A stretch of 64,000 bases of DNA, taken from positions 5,456,001-5,520,000 of the forward strand of contig CP063166.1 of the NCBI GenBank assembly GCA_016806145.1, written 5' to 3'. The DNA is from Variovorax paradoxus (GTDB taxonomy: Bacteria; Pseudomonadota; Gammaproteobacteria; Burkholderiales; Burkholderiaceae_C). Below the pieces are notes generated by a model. That model saw only the letters and a list, made by a program, of their open reading frames with translations. It did not search any database and was not told the origin of the DNA. The position numbers and the translations under genes are program-made. Of this stretch, positions 49,947-58,339 are shown in pieces. The stretch's first letter is position 1. Every line of letters starts with the position of its first letter.

Positions 49947-50462
49947 TTAGGAAACCGAGCCCTTCACCTCGAGCCGGTTGTCGACCGAGGTCACGCCCTG
50001 CACGCCCTTGGCGATCTGCTCGGCGCGCTCCTTGGCGGCGGCGCTCGGTGCGGGCCCCTGCAGGCTCACGGCGCCGGCCTTGGTGTCGACGTCGATCTTG
50101 ATGGCGCTGAGGTCGGGATCCTTCGCCAGGCCGGCCGAAACAGCGGCGGTGATGGCGGCATCGTCCACCGTGTTCGCCACGGCGCTGCCGGCGTCCTTCA
50201 CGGCTTCCTTCGCATTGGCCGCACCGTCCTTCACGCTCTGCGAATCGATCTTGGCCTTGGCCTCCTCGGCCATCTGCACGGTCTTGTCGCGCGCGGTGTC
50301 GACGGCCTGGCCCGTGCGCGCCACCGCGCTGTCGAGCTTCTCGCCGGCGGTGCGGCCGTCATTCTTGTCGCAGGCGGCCAGCGCGAGGCTGCCGCCGGCG
50401 ATCGCGAGCACGGCGAGCCAGGTGCGCGTGCGCGAGGCGGACGGCTGTATCGAAATGGTCAT
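49947..50462 (-). CDS. BON-domain lipoprotein
   Basis: 171 residues. Lipobox LALAAC (Cys31), then an Ala/Lys-rich helical spacer with repeats of the type GAANAKEAVKDAGS, and a C-terminal BON domain (DAAITAAVSAGLAKDPDLSAIKIDVDTKAGAVSLQG). BON domains bind phospholipid in OsmY-like periplasmic proteins. The start at 50462 gives a normal signal. It lies 68 bp downstream of the CsbD gene on the same strand. Confidence 0.92.
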   Translation of the reverse strand: MTISIQPSASRTRTWLAVLAIAGGSLALAACDKNDGRTAGEKLDSAVARTGQAVDTARDKTVQMAEEAKAKIDSQSVKDGAANAKEAVKDAGSAVANTVDDAAITAAVSAGLAKDPDLSAIKIDVDTKAGAVSLQGPAPSAAAKERAEQIAKGVQGVTSVDNRLEVKGSVS

Positions 50463-50530
50463 GGGGACCTCCACGTCGATGGAATGAAAAGAAAAATGGC
50501 TGCGCGCCCGCAGGCCGCAGCCATGTTGCA

Positions 50531-50728
50531 TCAGAGCTTGTCGGCGCCGGACTTGATGGCGTCCTTGGCCTTTTCCTTCACGTCGCCGTAGGTGCTCTGC
50601 ACCTTGCCGGCGGCCTGGTCGGCGATGCCCTCGCCCTGGAGCTTCTCGTTGCCGACGACCTTGCCGGTGACTTCCTTGATCTTGCCCTTGGCCTGGTCGA
50701 CGCGGCCTTCCACTTGGTCCTTGTTCAT
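50531..50728 (-). CDS. CsbD family stress protein
   Basis: 65 residues, beginning MNKDQVEGRVDQAKGKIKEVTGK, the signature of CsbD (YjbJ). A highly charged, abundant stress protein of unknown biochemical role. It probably forms a transcription unit with the BON lipoprotein, convergent with the yqjDEK/ferritin-like operon. Confidence 0.95.
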   Translation of the reverse strand: MNKDQVEGRVDQAKGKIKEVTGKVVGNEKLQGEGIADQAAGKVQSTYGDVKEKAKDAIKSGADKL

Positions 50729-50875
50729 TGCGATGTCCTTCCTGATGCGGTCACGAAGCGCCCGGAGACCGGGCGCATGAGCCGGCGGCCCATGAGTTCA
50801 ATCTAGCGACGGGGCTGGAGAACGCCGCCACGACGGGGGCGCGAAGCGCTGTAGGACAACCGGGCCCGGCCGGGG

Positions 50876-51724
50876 TCAGGCGGAGACGATCCAGCCCTCG
50901 AGCGGATCGATGTCCGTCGGCAGCCCATAGCCAGGGCCCGCGCTGTCCGCGCGCCGCAGGCCCCAGGCGGCCTGCACCAGGCACAGCACGGCGTCGAGGT
51001 CGTCGCCGCGCGGGTCATCGAGCAGTTCGCGCCGCTGCCCGGCCGAGAGCACGAGGCGCAGGCCGAGCCGCGTGCGGCCCGCTTCGAGCGCGGCCAGCAG
51101 CTCGGCCCGCGCGTCGCGGCGCTCGGGCGTCTGCTTGGCGAGATCGTCGCTCTTGTAGCTGCGGCGCCCGACCAGCTCGCGCGCCAGCAGCCCGGGATAG
51201 GCCTCGAGCGCCACCCGGTCGACCGGCCGCGCCGCGCGCAGCCCCGGCAGATGGGCGCCGGCCGCGAGCAGCGGCGGCACGCCGGCATGCAGCATGAAGG
51301 CCACCGGCGGATTGACCCACTTCATCGACGGGCTCGAGCCCGCGGGCCCATCGGTGGCGCGGTGCGCGAACTTGCCGCCCACGGGACGCGCGGCGCAGAA
51401 GGCGGCGAAGGTCTCGCGGATTTCGGCGCGGGTGAGCGCGGCGTAGTGCGCGATCAGCGGCTCGAAGTGCAGCGGCCAGCCCAGGTGCTCGACCAGCTCG
51501 CGCGGCAGGCTGAACGGGAAGTCGAAGCCGCCGACCCAGGCCGGCGTGGCGTGCAGCCAGCGGCTCCAGGCCTCGAGCGTGGCAAAGCGCTGCAGGCCGT
51601 GCAGCGCAACCGCGTCATCGGACGCCGGCTCGCCGGTGGCCACCACGATCGGCTTGCGCGCGGTCGGCGCGCTCGAAAAGTCGCAGCCGAACAGCACCAC
51701 CGGGGCCGGCTGCGTCGCGCCCAT
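50876..51724 (-). CDS. DUF429 domain protein
   Basis: 282 residues. N-terminal FGCDFSSAPTARKPIVVA and GGFDFPFSLPRELV, and the acidic GDDLDAVLCLVQAAWG near the C-terminus, match DUF429, which has an RNase H-like fold with conserved acidic residues suggesting a nuclease. No characterised function. Its start is 3 bp from the EamA transporter stop on the same strand. Confidence 0.88.
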   Translation of the reverse strand: MGATQPAPVVLFGCDFSSAPTARKPIVVATGEPASDDAVALHGLQRFATLEAWSRWLHATPAWVGGFDFPFSLPRELVEHLGWPLHFEPLIAHYAALTRAEIRETFAAFCAARPVGGKFAHRATDGPAGSSPSMKWVNPPVAFMLHAGVPPLLAAGAHLPGLRAARPVDRVALEAYPGLLARELVGRRSYKSDDLAKQTPERRDARAELLAALEAGRTRLGLRLVLSAGQRRELLDDPRGDDLDAVLCLVQAAWGLRRADSAGPGYGLPTDIDPLEGWIVSA

Positions 51725-51727
51725 GGC

Positions 51728-52609
51728 TCAGCCCAGCGCGAGCGCCACCACGCCCGCCGCGATGAAGAGCGCGCCCAGCAGGCGCAGCAGCCGGTCGCCC
51801 TCGCGCAGCAGGTGGCCGCCGATCAGCGCGGCGAACAGCATCGACACCTCGCGCGCGGGCGCCACGTGCGAGATCGGCGCCTGCTGCACCGCGTAGAGCA
51901 CCAGCACGTACGACACCGGACTCACGGCCGCCACCACCAGCGCGTACTTCCATTGCGCGCGCCACATGCGCGCGGTGGTGGCGCGGTCGTGCAGCGCGGC
52001 CGGCAGCAGCAGCACCAGCCGCACGAGGTTGCCGAAGTAGTCGAGCAGGATCGGCGACATCGCGAGGAACTTGACGGCGTAGCTGTCGGCCACGGTGTAG
52101 GCCGCGATGAAGCCGCCGGTCAGCACGCCGTAGCGGATGCCCTTGTGCACGCGCTCGCGCTGCGCCGGGTCGTGCGCCTTGTGCCAGAGCTTGGGGCCGC
52201 CGGCGACCAGGAACACGCCACCCACCACGCCCACGATGCCCGCCACGCCCACGAGGCTGATCTTCTCGCCGAGGAACAGCACCGCCACCAGCGAAGACAG
52301 GAGCGGCCCCGAGCCCCGTGCCAGCGGATAGACCACCGTGAGGTCCGACTTGCGGTAGCCGCGCAGCAGCACGATGAAATAGAAGATGTGCAGCACGCCG
52401 CTGAGCGTGACGAAGCCCCACTCGGTCGCGCCCCAGTGGGGCACCACGTTCCAGCCCAGCACGATGCCCACGGGCGCCCAGATGAGCATGTTGAACACGC
52501 TGGTCTGGAAGCTGAAGCGCACGTCGCCGTTGGCCTTCTTGGCGACGATGTTCCAGCCCGCGTGGATGAGCCCTGCGAGCAGGATCAGCGCGAATGCGGA
52601 AAGAGGCAC
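51728..52609 (-). CDS. EamA/DMT-family transporter
   Basis: 293 residues with ten predicted transmembrane segments in two EamA halves (VVYPLARGSGPLLSSLVAVLF in the first, SHVAPAREVSMLFAALIGGHLL in the second). Members export or import small metabolites or amino acids; the substrate is unknown. It starts 77 bp below the BLUF gene terminator, so it belongs to a separate unit with the DUF429 gene. Confidence 0.93.
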   Translation of the reverse strand: MPLSAFALILLAGLIHAGWNIVAKKANGDVRFSFQTSVFNMLIWAPVGIVLGWNVVPHWGATEWGFVTLSGVLHIFYFIVLLRGYRKSDLTVVYPLARGSGPLLSSLVAVLFLGEKISLVGVAGIVGVVGGVFLVAGGPKLWHKAHDPAQRERVHKGIRYGVLTGGFIAAYTVADSYAVKFLAMSPILLDYFGNLVRLVLLLPAALHDRATTARMWRAQWKYALVVAAVSPVSYVLVLYAVQQAPISHVAPAREVSMLFAALIGGHLLREGDRLLRLLGALFIAAGVVALALG

Positions 52610-52655
52610 GGGATCAGGTCAGGAAAATCGCTCGCCCGCCGGCCGGCGGGCCATG

Positions 52656-52676
52656 AAAAAGGGGGCCAAGGCCCCC
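52656..52676 (-). terminator. Rho-independent terminator after BLUF gene
   Basis: Minus-strand stem GGGGGCC / GGCCCCC with a 2-nt loop, followed by TTTTT, 11 bp beyond the BLUF stop. It is the first clear terminator in the minus-strand run from the right edge of the window. Confidence 0.85.
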
Positions 52677-52686
52677 GACTCGTTTT

Positions 52687-53109
52687 TCAGTGGCGCCCGA
52701 CGATGGCCGCCGTGGCCATCAGCTCCTCGAGCAACGCCAGCGAGACCTTGCCCGAGACCTTGTACGGGTCGAGCTCGGGCTTCTCGGAATACTTCAGCAG
52801 CGTGGAGGCGTTGAGCTTGGAGAGGTTGACCTGCCCCATGGTCCAGCCGCCGAAGCGGCGCTCGAAGATTTCCTCGTAGTGCAGCAGCACCACGTCCTTG
52901 TGGCGCGCATCGCGCTGGATGTGGCCGTAGAGCTCGCTGATCGCCATGCGGCCGCCTTCGATCGCCTGCAGGAAGGTGCCGCCGCCGTAGCAGAGGATGC
53001 CCGTGATGCCGCAGGCCGTGTTGTGCGAGCGCGATTGCGTGAGGATCGCCTCGATGGCCGCGGGGCTGGTGTCGACGGCGCGGCTGGCGTAGAGGAGTCG
53101 GACCAGCAT
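52687..53109 (-). CDS. BLUF-domain blue-light sensor protein
   Basis: 140 residues. The BLUF residues for flavin photochemistry are all present: Tyr7 (LLYASRA), Asn30 (HNTACGITG), Gln48 (FLQAIEG), Trp89 and Met91 (GGWTMG). The domain fills residues 1-95; the remaining 45 form short capping helices with no output domain, so it must act on a partner. FAD is the expected cofactor. It begins 1 bp after folE, placing a light sensor in a pterin gene unit. Confidence 0.95.
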   Translation of the reverse strand: MLVRLLYASRAVDTSPAAIEAILTQSRSHNTACGITGILCYGGGTFLQAIEGGRMAISELYGHIQRDARHKDVVLLHYEEIFERRFGGWTMGQVNLSKLNASTLLKYSEKPELDPYKVSGKVSLALLEELMATAAIVGRH

Positions 53110-53110
53110 G

Positions 53111-53842
53111 TCAGCTCTTTCGAGGCAGGAGGGAAAGGAATTCGCGGCGCAGGCTCGGGTCCTTGAGGAACACGCCGCGCATCACGGAATTGATCATCTT
53201 GCTGTCCATTTCCTTCACGCCGCGCCAGGCCATGCAGAAGTGCTCGGCCTCGACCACCAGGGCCAGACCGTCCGGCTGGGTCTTCTCCTGGATCAGGTCG
53301 GCCAGCTGCACCACGGCTTCTTCCTGGATCTGCGGACGGCCCATCACCCATTCGGCGAGGCGCGCGTACTTCGACAGGCCGATGACGTTGGTGTGCTCGT
53401 TGGGCATCACGCCGATCCAGAGCTTGCCGATGATCGGGCAGAAATGGTGCGAGCAGGCGCTGCGCACCGTGATCGGGCCGACGATCATCAGCTCGTTGAG
53501 GTGCTCGGCATTGGGGAATTCGGTCAGCGAGGGCGGCGGCACGTAGCGGCCGCGGAACACCTCGTTGACGTACATCTTCGCCACGCGCCGCGCCGTGTTG
53601 TCGGTGTTGTGGTCGTTCTCGATGTCGATGACCAGGCTCTCGAGCACGCCCTTCATCTTGACCTCGACCTCGTCGAGCAGGGCCTCGAGTTCGCCCGGCT
53701 GGATGAACTCGGCGATGTTGTCGTTGGCGTTGAAGCGCCGGCGCGCCGCGTTCAGGCGTTCGCGGATCTTCACGGAGACGGGCGTGCCCTCGTCGTCGTC
53801 TTTGGGAACGGGGAGCGTGTCCACTTCGGTTTTCCTCAGCAT
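53111..53842 (-). CDS. folE: GTP cyclohydrolase I
   Basis: 243 residues. Zinc ligands in RSACSHHFCPIIG and in AEHFCMAWRGVKE; GPITVRSACSHH and MINSVMRGVFLKD are family signatures. It converts GTP to dihydroneopterin triphosphate, the precursor of folate and of queuosine. An N-terminal extension of about 50 residues precedes the core. The BLUF gene follows 1 bp later; the upstream EEP and nudB genes lie 73 bp and 0.8 kb before on the same strand. Confidence 0.96.
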   Translation of the reverse strand: MLRKTEVDTLPVPKDDDEGTPVSVKIRERLNAARRRFNANDNIAEFIQPGELEALLDEVEVKMKGVLESLVIDIENDHNTDNTARRVAKMYVNEVFRGRYVPPPSLTEFPNAEHLNELMIVGPITVRSACSHHFCPIIGKLWIGVMPNEHTNVIGLSKYARLAEWVMGRPQIQEEAVVQLADLIQEKTQPDGLALVVEAEHFCMAWRGVKEMDSKMINSVMRGVFLKDPSLRREFLSLLPRKS

Positions 53843-53915
53843 CGGGCCATCGTACCAGTGAATGCATGCCCGCCGTTCGGGCCGCGAATGCCCGTACCTT
53901 CTGCGGGCCTTGCTA

Positions 53916-54671
53916 TCAATTCGGCAGCAAGAAGTCGGTGACCAGCGGCAGGTGATCCGACATGCGGGCCCAGATCGGTCCGCGCGGCACGCTGCTGGTC
54001 AGCGGTTCGATCTCGCGGCCGTAGATGAAATCGAGCTGCGCCACCGGCAGCCGCGAGGGATAGGTCAGCGTGCGCGGGCCGCGCAGGTCGCTGGTGTCGC
54101 GCAGGCCCATGGCGTTCATCGCATAGCGCATGCGCGCGCCCCAGTCGTTGAAGTCGCCGGCCACCACCACCGGCTCGCCGTTCGGCACCTCGCGCTCGAT
54201 GAATTCGCGCAGCCGCGCCACCTGCCGCACGCGGCTGCCCTTGATCAGCCCCAGGTGCACCACGATGGCGTGCATGGGCCGCCCCTCGACCTCCATCACC
54301 ACGTGCAGCAGGCCGCGCTGCTCGAAGCGGTGGTCGGAGATGTCCTGGTGATTGGTGCGCAGCACCGGCCAGCGCGTGAGCAGCGCGTTGCCGTGCTCGC
54401 CGTGGCGCGTGATGGCATTGGTTTCGTAGACCGCCGTGTAGCCCTCGGGCGCGAGGAAGTCGGCCTGCGGCAGCTCGGGCCAGCGCGGAAAGCGCACCGC
54501 GGCCTGGCGGTTCATCTTGCGCACTTCCTGCAGGCAGACGATGTCGGCGTCGAGCTGCTCGATCGCATGGCCGAGGTTGTGGATCTCGAGCCGCCGCGCG
54601 GGGCCGATGCCCTGCACCCCCTTGTGGATGTTGTAGGTGGCGACCCGGAAGTTGGGCGTCTGCGAGTTCAT
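53916..54671 (-). CDS. Endonuclease/exonuclease/phosphatase family protein
   Basis: 251 residues. EEP fold motifs in order: RVATYNIHKG, CLQEVRKMNRQ (metal-binding Glu), VVAGDFNDWG (catalytic Asp and Asn) and MSDHLPLVTDF. Probably a metal-dependent phosphodiesterase acting on nucleic acid or lipid phosphate; the substrate is unknown. The start overlaps the nudB stop (ATGA), giving tight coupling. Confidence 0.92.
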   Translation of the reverse strand: MNSQTPNFRVATYNIHKGVQGIGPARRLEIHNLGHAIEQLDADIVCLQEVRKMNRQAAVRFPRWPELPQADFLAPEGYTAVYETNAITRHGEHGNALLTRWPVLRTNHQDISDHRFEQRGLLHVVMEVEGRPMHAIVVHLGLIKGSRVRQVARLREFIEREVPNGEPVVVAGDFNDWGARMRYAMNAMGLRDTSDLRGPRTLTYPSRLPVAQLDFIYGREIEPLTSSVPRGPIWARMSDHLPLVTDFLLPN

Positions 54672-55156
54672 CGCGCAAATTCTGGCAGCAACAGAATGGC
54701 TTCGGCGTTCGATGGGGAAAAGCAGGCGTCGGCGGCCTCGCGGTAGGGCAGCCAGCGCCAGTCGGTGTGCTCGCGCGGCGCCAGCACCGGCACCACGCGC
54801 TCGGGCACGCACAGGCCGAACAGGTGCTCGGTGTTGTGCGTGACGCCGGGCGCATAGCGCGCACGCCAGCGCGGATAGATCTCGTAGACGTTGCGCAGGC
54901 CCCAGTCGACCAGCTGCGCCGCGAGCGCGCTGCCCTGCCCGCACAGGATGCCGGTCTCCTCCGCCACCTCGCGCGCGGCCGTGAGCGCCAGCGGCTCGTC
55001 CTCCGCGTCCTTGCTGCCGGTGACCGACTGCCAGAACTCGGTCTCGGCGTCGGCGCGGCGGATCAGCAGCACGTCGAGGGCGGGCGTGTGGATCACGACC
55101 AGCACGGACTGGGGGATCTTGAAAGGGCGCGTATCAGAAGCCACTGAGTACGGCAT
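54668..55156 (-). CDS. nudB: Dihydroneopterin triphosphate diphosphatase
   Basis: 162 residues from ATG 55156; a GTG at 55144 is possible. The Nudix box is complete (GSKDAEDEPLALTAAREVAEETGI). YRREADAC-like ends and the SVLVVIHT start resemble NudB, which removes pyrophosphate from the FolE product on the way to folate. The 5' end overlaps the ccdB gene by 23 bp, so the native start may have been altered by the inserted toxin-antitoxin pair. Confidence 0.88.
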   Translation of the reverse strand: MPYSVASDTRPFKIPQSVLVVIHTPALDVLLIRRADAETEFWQSVTGSKDAEDEPLALTAAREVAEETGILCGQGSALAAQLVDWGLRNVYEIYPRWRARYAPGVTHNTEHLFGLCVPERVVPVLAPREHTDWRWLPYREAADACFSPSNAEAILLLPEFAR

Positions 55157-55445
55157 CCATGGCGGCTGCGACCTCACCGGCGCGGGAAGCGAGCGAGGCG
55201 ACCGGCTTCTTGAGTAGCTTGGCCGACAGAGGGGCCGCCAGGTGCGGCATCAGGGACAAGGTCTCCCCGCCCATTTCCACCGGCGGGCACAGGTTGACCG
55301 GTGCCTGGCGCGCGCCGACGCGAAACACGGGAATGACAAGGCGGGTCGACAAGTGATCGAGCAGCCCGCTTTGCACGTCGACGACGTAGGGAACCGTCCG
55401 GCGCGCCTCGGGCCGAGGGTTCTCGTAGAGGTCGAACTGCGCCAT
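55134..55445 (-). CDS. CcdB-family toxin
   Basis: 103 residues. N-terminal MAQFDLYENPRPEAR and TVPYVVDVQSGLLDHLSTRLVIP are typical CcdB, and the C-terminal helix has the GEVAAAMDAVLSGF ending like the gyrase-contacting tail. CcdB poisons DNA gyrase. It starts directly at the base after the antitoxin stop and its 3' end overlaps nudB. Complete length, so it is likely active if expressed. Confidence 0.9.
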   Translation of the reverse strand: MAQFDLYENPRPEARRTVPYVVDVQSGLLDHLSTRLVIPVFRVGARQAPVNLCPPVEMGGETLSLMPHLAAPLSAKLLKKPVASLASRAGEVAAAMDAVLSGF

Positions 55446-55727
55446 TCAGGACGCTTCCTGCCAGGCCACTATGCCATCGGACCACAAGCCGTGCTTCTCC
55501 ACCAGTTCGTTCTGCGCGGCGATCCAGTCCTTGTATTGCGCATTGAACTCGCGCTTGCGCTGAGCCATCGATTTCTTCTGCTCCAGCGCTTCGAGTTCCG
55601 CAAAGCGCGCCGCAGAAACGAGAACGACCGCCACGCGGTCGTTCTTCATCACATGCACCGGCTCACGCTCGGCCTGGCCGAGGTAGTAGCCGAATCGGTT
55701 CTTGGCTTCGGTGGCGGTGATCTGCAT
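55446..55727 (-). CDS. Hybrid antitoxin: Phd/YefM-like N-terminus with CcdA-like tail
   Basis: 93 residues. The first half (ITATEAKNRFGYYLGQAE, then VMKNDRVAVVLVSAARF) is a Phd/YefM DNA-binding fold, not the ribbon-helix-helix of CcdA. The tail (QYKDWIAAQNELVEKHGLWSDG) resembles the CcdB-wrapping end of CcdA proteins. The start at 55727 is preceded by a promoter-like region with direct repeats. The mixed domain order fits the adjacent CcdB toxin and would give autoregulation of a Phd type. The tail assignment is by motif only. Confidence 0.83.
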   Translation of the reverse strand: MQITATEAKNRFGYYLGQAEREPVHVMKNDRVAVVLVSAARFAELEALEQKKSMAQRKREFNAQYKDWIAAQNELVEKHGLWSDGIVAWQEAS

Positions 55728-55746
55728 GGCTGGCTCCGGGGAGTGA

Positions 55747-55780
55747 TTAGCCATTTTAGCCACCGCCCTCGTCGGGGCAA
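55747..55780 (-). promoter_or_regulatory. Probable promoter/operator of the toxin-antitoxin pair
   Basis: On the minus strand: -35 candidate TTGCCC (55775-55780), 16-bp spacer, -10 TAAAAT (55753-55758). The -10 lies within two direct repeats TGGCTAA-AA-TGGCTAA (55747-55762), a plausible operator for autorepression by the antitoxin. Confidence 0.45.
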
Positions 55781-55782
55781 AC

Positions 55783-55818
55783 GCCGACGATCTGGCCGAC
55801 GATCTGGCCGCCGATCAG
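55783..55818. repeat. Three tandem 12-bp units at the aspS 3' end
   Basis: GCCGACGATCTG occurs twice exactly (55783-55794, 55795-55806), and a third degenerate unit GCCGCCGATCAG (55807-55818) contains the aspS stop. Lies at the boundary between aspS and the toxin-antitoxin pair. Confidence 0.6.
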
Positions 55819-57626
55819 GCCGCCTGCTGCGGCTGCACGTTGCGCAGCCGGATGTGCAGTTCGCGCAGCTGCTTCTCGTCGACCGGGCTCGGCGCCTGCG
55901 TCAGCAGGTCCTGCGCGCGCTGGGTCTTCGGGAAGGCGATCACGTCGCGGATCGACTCGGCGCCGGTCATCAGCATGACGAGGCGGTCCAGGCCGATGGC
56001 GATGCCGCCGTGCGGCGGGGCGCCGTACTGCAGCGCGTCGAGCAGGAAGCCGAACTTGAGCTGCGCGTCTTCCGCGCTGATCTTGAGCGCGCGGAACACC
56101 TTGCTCTGCACTTCCTCGCGGTGGATACGCACCGAACCGCCGCCCATCTCGATGCCGTTGAGCACCATGTCGTAGGCCTTGGCGATGCACTTCTCGGGCG
56201 CGGTGTCCATGAGGTCCTCATGGCCGTCCTTCGGTGCGGTGAACGGATGGTGCACGGCGCTCCAGCGCTGGCCTTCCTCGTCGAACTCGAACATCGGGAA
56301 GTCCACCACCCACAGCGGTGCCCAGCGGTCGTCGAACAGGCCGCTCTTCTTGCCGAAGGCGCTGTGGCCGATCTTCACGCGCAGCGCGCCGATGGCGTCG
56401 TTGACCACCTTCTCCTTGTCGGCGCCGAAGAACAGGATGTCGCCGTTGCGCGCGCCGGTGCGGGCGATGATCTCGGCCAACGCGTTGTCGTCGAGGTTCT
56501 TCACGATCGGGCTCTGCAGGCCCTCGCGACCCGCGGCCGCGTCGTTGATCTTGATGTAAGCCAGGCCCTTGGCGCCGTAGATCTTCACGAACTCCTGGTA
56601 AGCATCGATCTCGCCGCGCGACAGGCCGCCCTCCGCACCGCCGCCGGGCACGCGCAGCGCGACCACGCGGCCGCCCTTCATCGTGGCGGCGTTCGAGAAC
56701 ACCTTGAATTCCACGCGCTTCATGAGCTCGGTGAGTTCGGTGAACTCGAGCTTCACGCGCAGGTCGGGCTTGTCCGAGCCGTACTTGAACATCGCCTCGC
56801 CGTAGGTCATGGTCGGGAACACCGGCAGCTCGATGCCCGCGGCATTGCGGAACACGTTGCGGATCATGCCTTCGAACATCTCGCGGATCTCTTCCTCGGC
56901 GAGGAACGAGGTCTCGATGTCGATCTGCGTGAATTCGGGCTGGCGGTCGGCGCGCAGGTCTTCGTCGCGGAAGCACTTGACGATCTGGTAGTAGCGGTCG
57001 TAGCCGGCCACCATCAACAGCTGCTTGAACAGCTGCGGCGACTGCGGCAGCGCGAAGAAGCTGCCGTCGTGCACGCGGCTGGGCACCAGGTAGTCGCGCG
57101 CGCCTTCGGGCGTGGACTTGCCGAGCATCGGGGTCTCGATGTCGATGAAGCCGTTGGCGTCGAGGAACTTGCGCGTTTCCATCGTCACCTTGTAGCGCAG
57201 CATCAGGTTGCGCTGCATCGCGGGGCGGCGCAGGTCCAGCACGCGGTGCGTGAGGCGCGTGGTTTCCGACAGGTTGTCGTCGTCGAGCAGGAACGGCGGC
57301 GTGACCGAGGGGTTGAGCACCTTGAGCTCGTGCGCCAGCACTTCGATCTTGCCGCTCTTGAGCTGGTCGTTGGTGGTGCCTTCGGGGCGTGCGCGCACCA
57401 GGCCCGTGATCTGCACGCAGAACTCGTTGCGCAGGTTCTCGGCGACGGCAAAGGTCGAGGCGCGATCGGGGTCGCACACCACCTGCACGTAGCCTTCGCG
57501 GTCGCGCACGTCGATGAAGATCACGCCGCCGTGGTCGCGGCGACGGTTGACCCAGCCGCAAAGGGTGACGGTCTGGCCCAACAGGGCTTCGGTCACGAGA
57601 CCGCAATAGTGAGTACGCATGGCCAT
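55815..57626 (-). CDS. aspS: Aspartate-tRNA ligase
   Basis: 603 residues. N-terminal OB-fold anticodon domain ([29 protein letters not shown]), class II motif 2 [18 protein letters not shown], a GAD insertion domain (about 290-420) and motif 3 [13 protein letters not shown]. Start at 57626 or at the in-frame Met two codons later. Whether it is discriminating or also charges tRNA-Asn is not decided here. Third of the DUF502/fmdB-side run; downstream lie the inserted toxin-antitoxin genes and nudB. Confidence 0.96.
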   Translation of the reverse strand: MAMRTHYCGLVTEALLGQTVTLCGWVNRRRDHGGVIFIDVRDREGYVQVVCDPDRASTFAVAENLRNEFCVQITGLVRARPEGTTNDQLKSGKIEVLAHELKVLNPSVTPPFLLDDDNLSETTRLTHRVLDLRRPAMQRNLMLRYKVTMETRKFLDANGFIDIETPMLGKSTPEGARDYLVPSRVHDGSFFALPQSPQLFKQLLMVAGYDRYYQIVKCFRDEDLRADRQPEFTQIDIETSFLAEEEIREMFEGMIRNVFRNAAGIELPVFPTMTYGEAMFKYGSDKPDLRVKLEFTELTELMKRVEFKVFSNAATMKGGRVVALRVPGGGAEGGLSRGEIDAYQEFVKIYGAKGLAYIKINDAAAGREGLQSPIVKNLDDNALAEIIARTGARNGDILFFGADKEKVVNDAIGALRVKIGHSAFGKKSGLFDDRWAPLWVVDFPMFEFDEEGQRWSAVHHPFTAPKDGHEDLMDTAPEKCIAKAYDMVLNGIEMGGGSVRIHREEVQSKVFRALKISAEDAQLKFGFLLDALQYGAPPHGGIAIGLDRLVMLMTGAESIRDVIAFPKTQRAQDLLTQAPSPVDEKQLRELHIRLRNVQPQQAA

Positions 57627-57661
57627 GGCTAGATTCCGGCGCCGTTGCGGCGCGTTCGTTT

Positions 57662-58297
57662 TTATGGGTTGGACGGTTTGGTCGCCGCGATGCTGGCGGG
57701 GCTGCCGGGAACGACCACCCCCATCGAGACGATGTACTTGAGCGCCTCGTCCACGCTCATCCGGAGCTCGATGCAGTCGCTGCGCTTGAGCATCACGAAA
57801 TAGCCGCCCGTGGGATTGGGCGTGGTGGGCACGTAGACGCTGAGGAACTCCTCGTTGCCCAGGTGTTCCGCGACCTCATTGCCGGGCGCGCCGGTGACGA
57901 AGGCGATGGTCCACACGCCCTCGCGCGGCCACTGCACCAGCACCGCGGTGCGGAAGGCGTTGCCGTTCTCGGAGAACAGCGTGTCGGACACCTGCTTGAC
58001 GCTCGAATAGATCGAGCGCACCACCGGGATGCGGCGCACCACGGCGTCGCCCCAGCCGAGCAGGCGCTTGCCGACGAAATTGCTCGCGGCCGCGCCCACC
58101 ACCAGCAGGATCGCCAGCGTGAGCAGCACGCCCAGGCCGCGCACCCGGTGGTCGCTGAGCCAGACCTGCCACTGCTCGGGCAGCAGCCACAGCGTCTGGT
58201 CGAGCGTGCCGATGATCCAGTTCAGCACGCCGAGCGTGATGACCAGCGGCACGATCACCAGCAGGCCGGACAGCAACCATTTGCGCAGGGCGAGCAT
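57662..58297 (-). CDS. DUF502 family membrane protein
   Basis: 211 residues. Two N-terminal transmembrane helices ([22 protein letters not shown] and [20 protein letters not shown]), then a soluble part with [19 protein letters not shown] and [17 protein letters not shown], the signature of DUF502. Function unknown; usually next to aspS in Burkholderiales, as here. Confidence 0.92.
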   Translation of the reverse strand: MLALRKWLLSGLLVIVPLVITLGVLNWIIGTLDQTLWLLPEQWQVWLSDHRVRGLGVLLTLAILLVVGAAASNFVGKRLLGWGDAVVRRIPVVRSIYSSVKQVSDTLFSENGNAFRTAVLVQWPREGVWTIAFVTGAPGNEVAEHLGNEEFLSVYVPTTPNPTGGYFVMLKRSDCIELRMSVDEALKYIVSMGVVVPGSPASIAATKPSNP

Positions 58298-58339
58298 CGG
58301 GAGGTTTCTTCTCAGGGGGCGGCGGGCGGTTCGGGCGCC

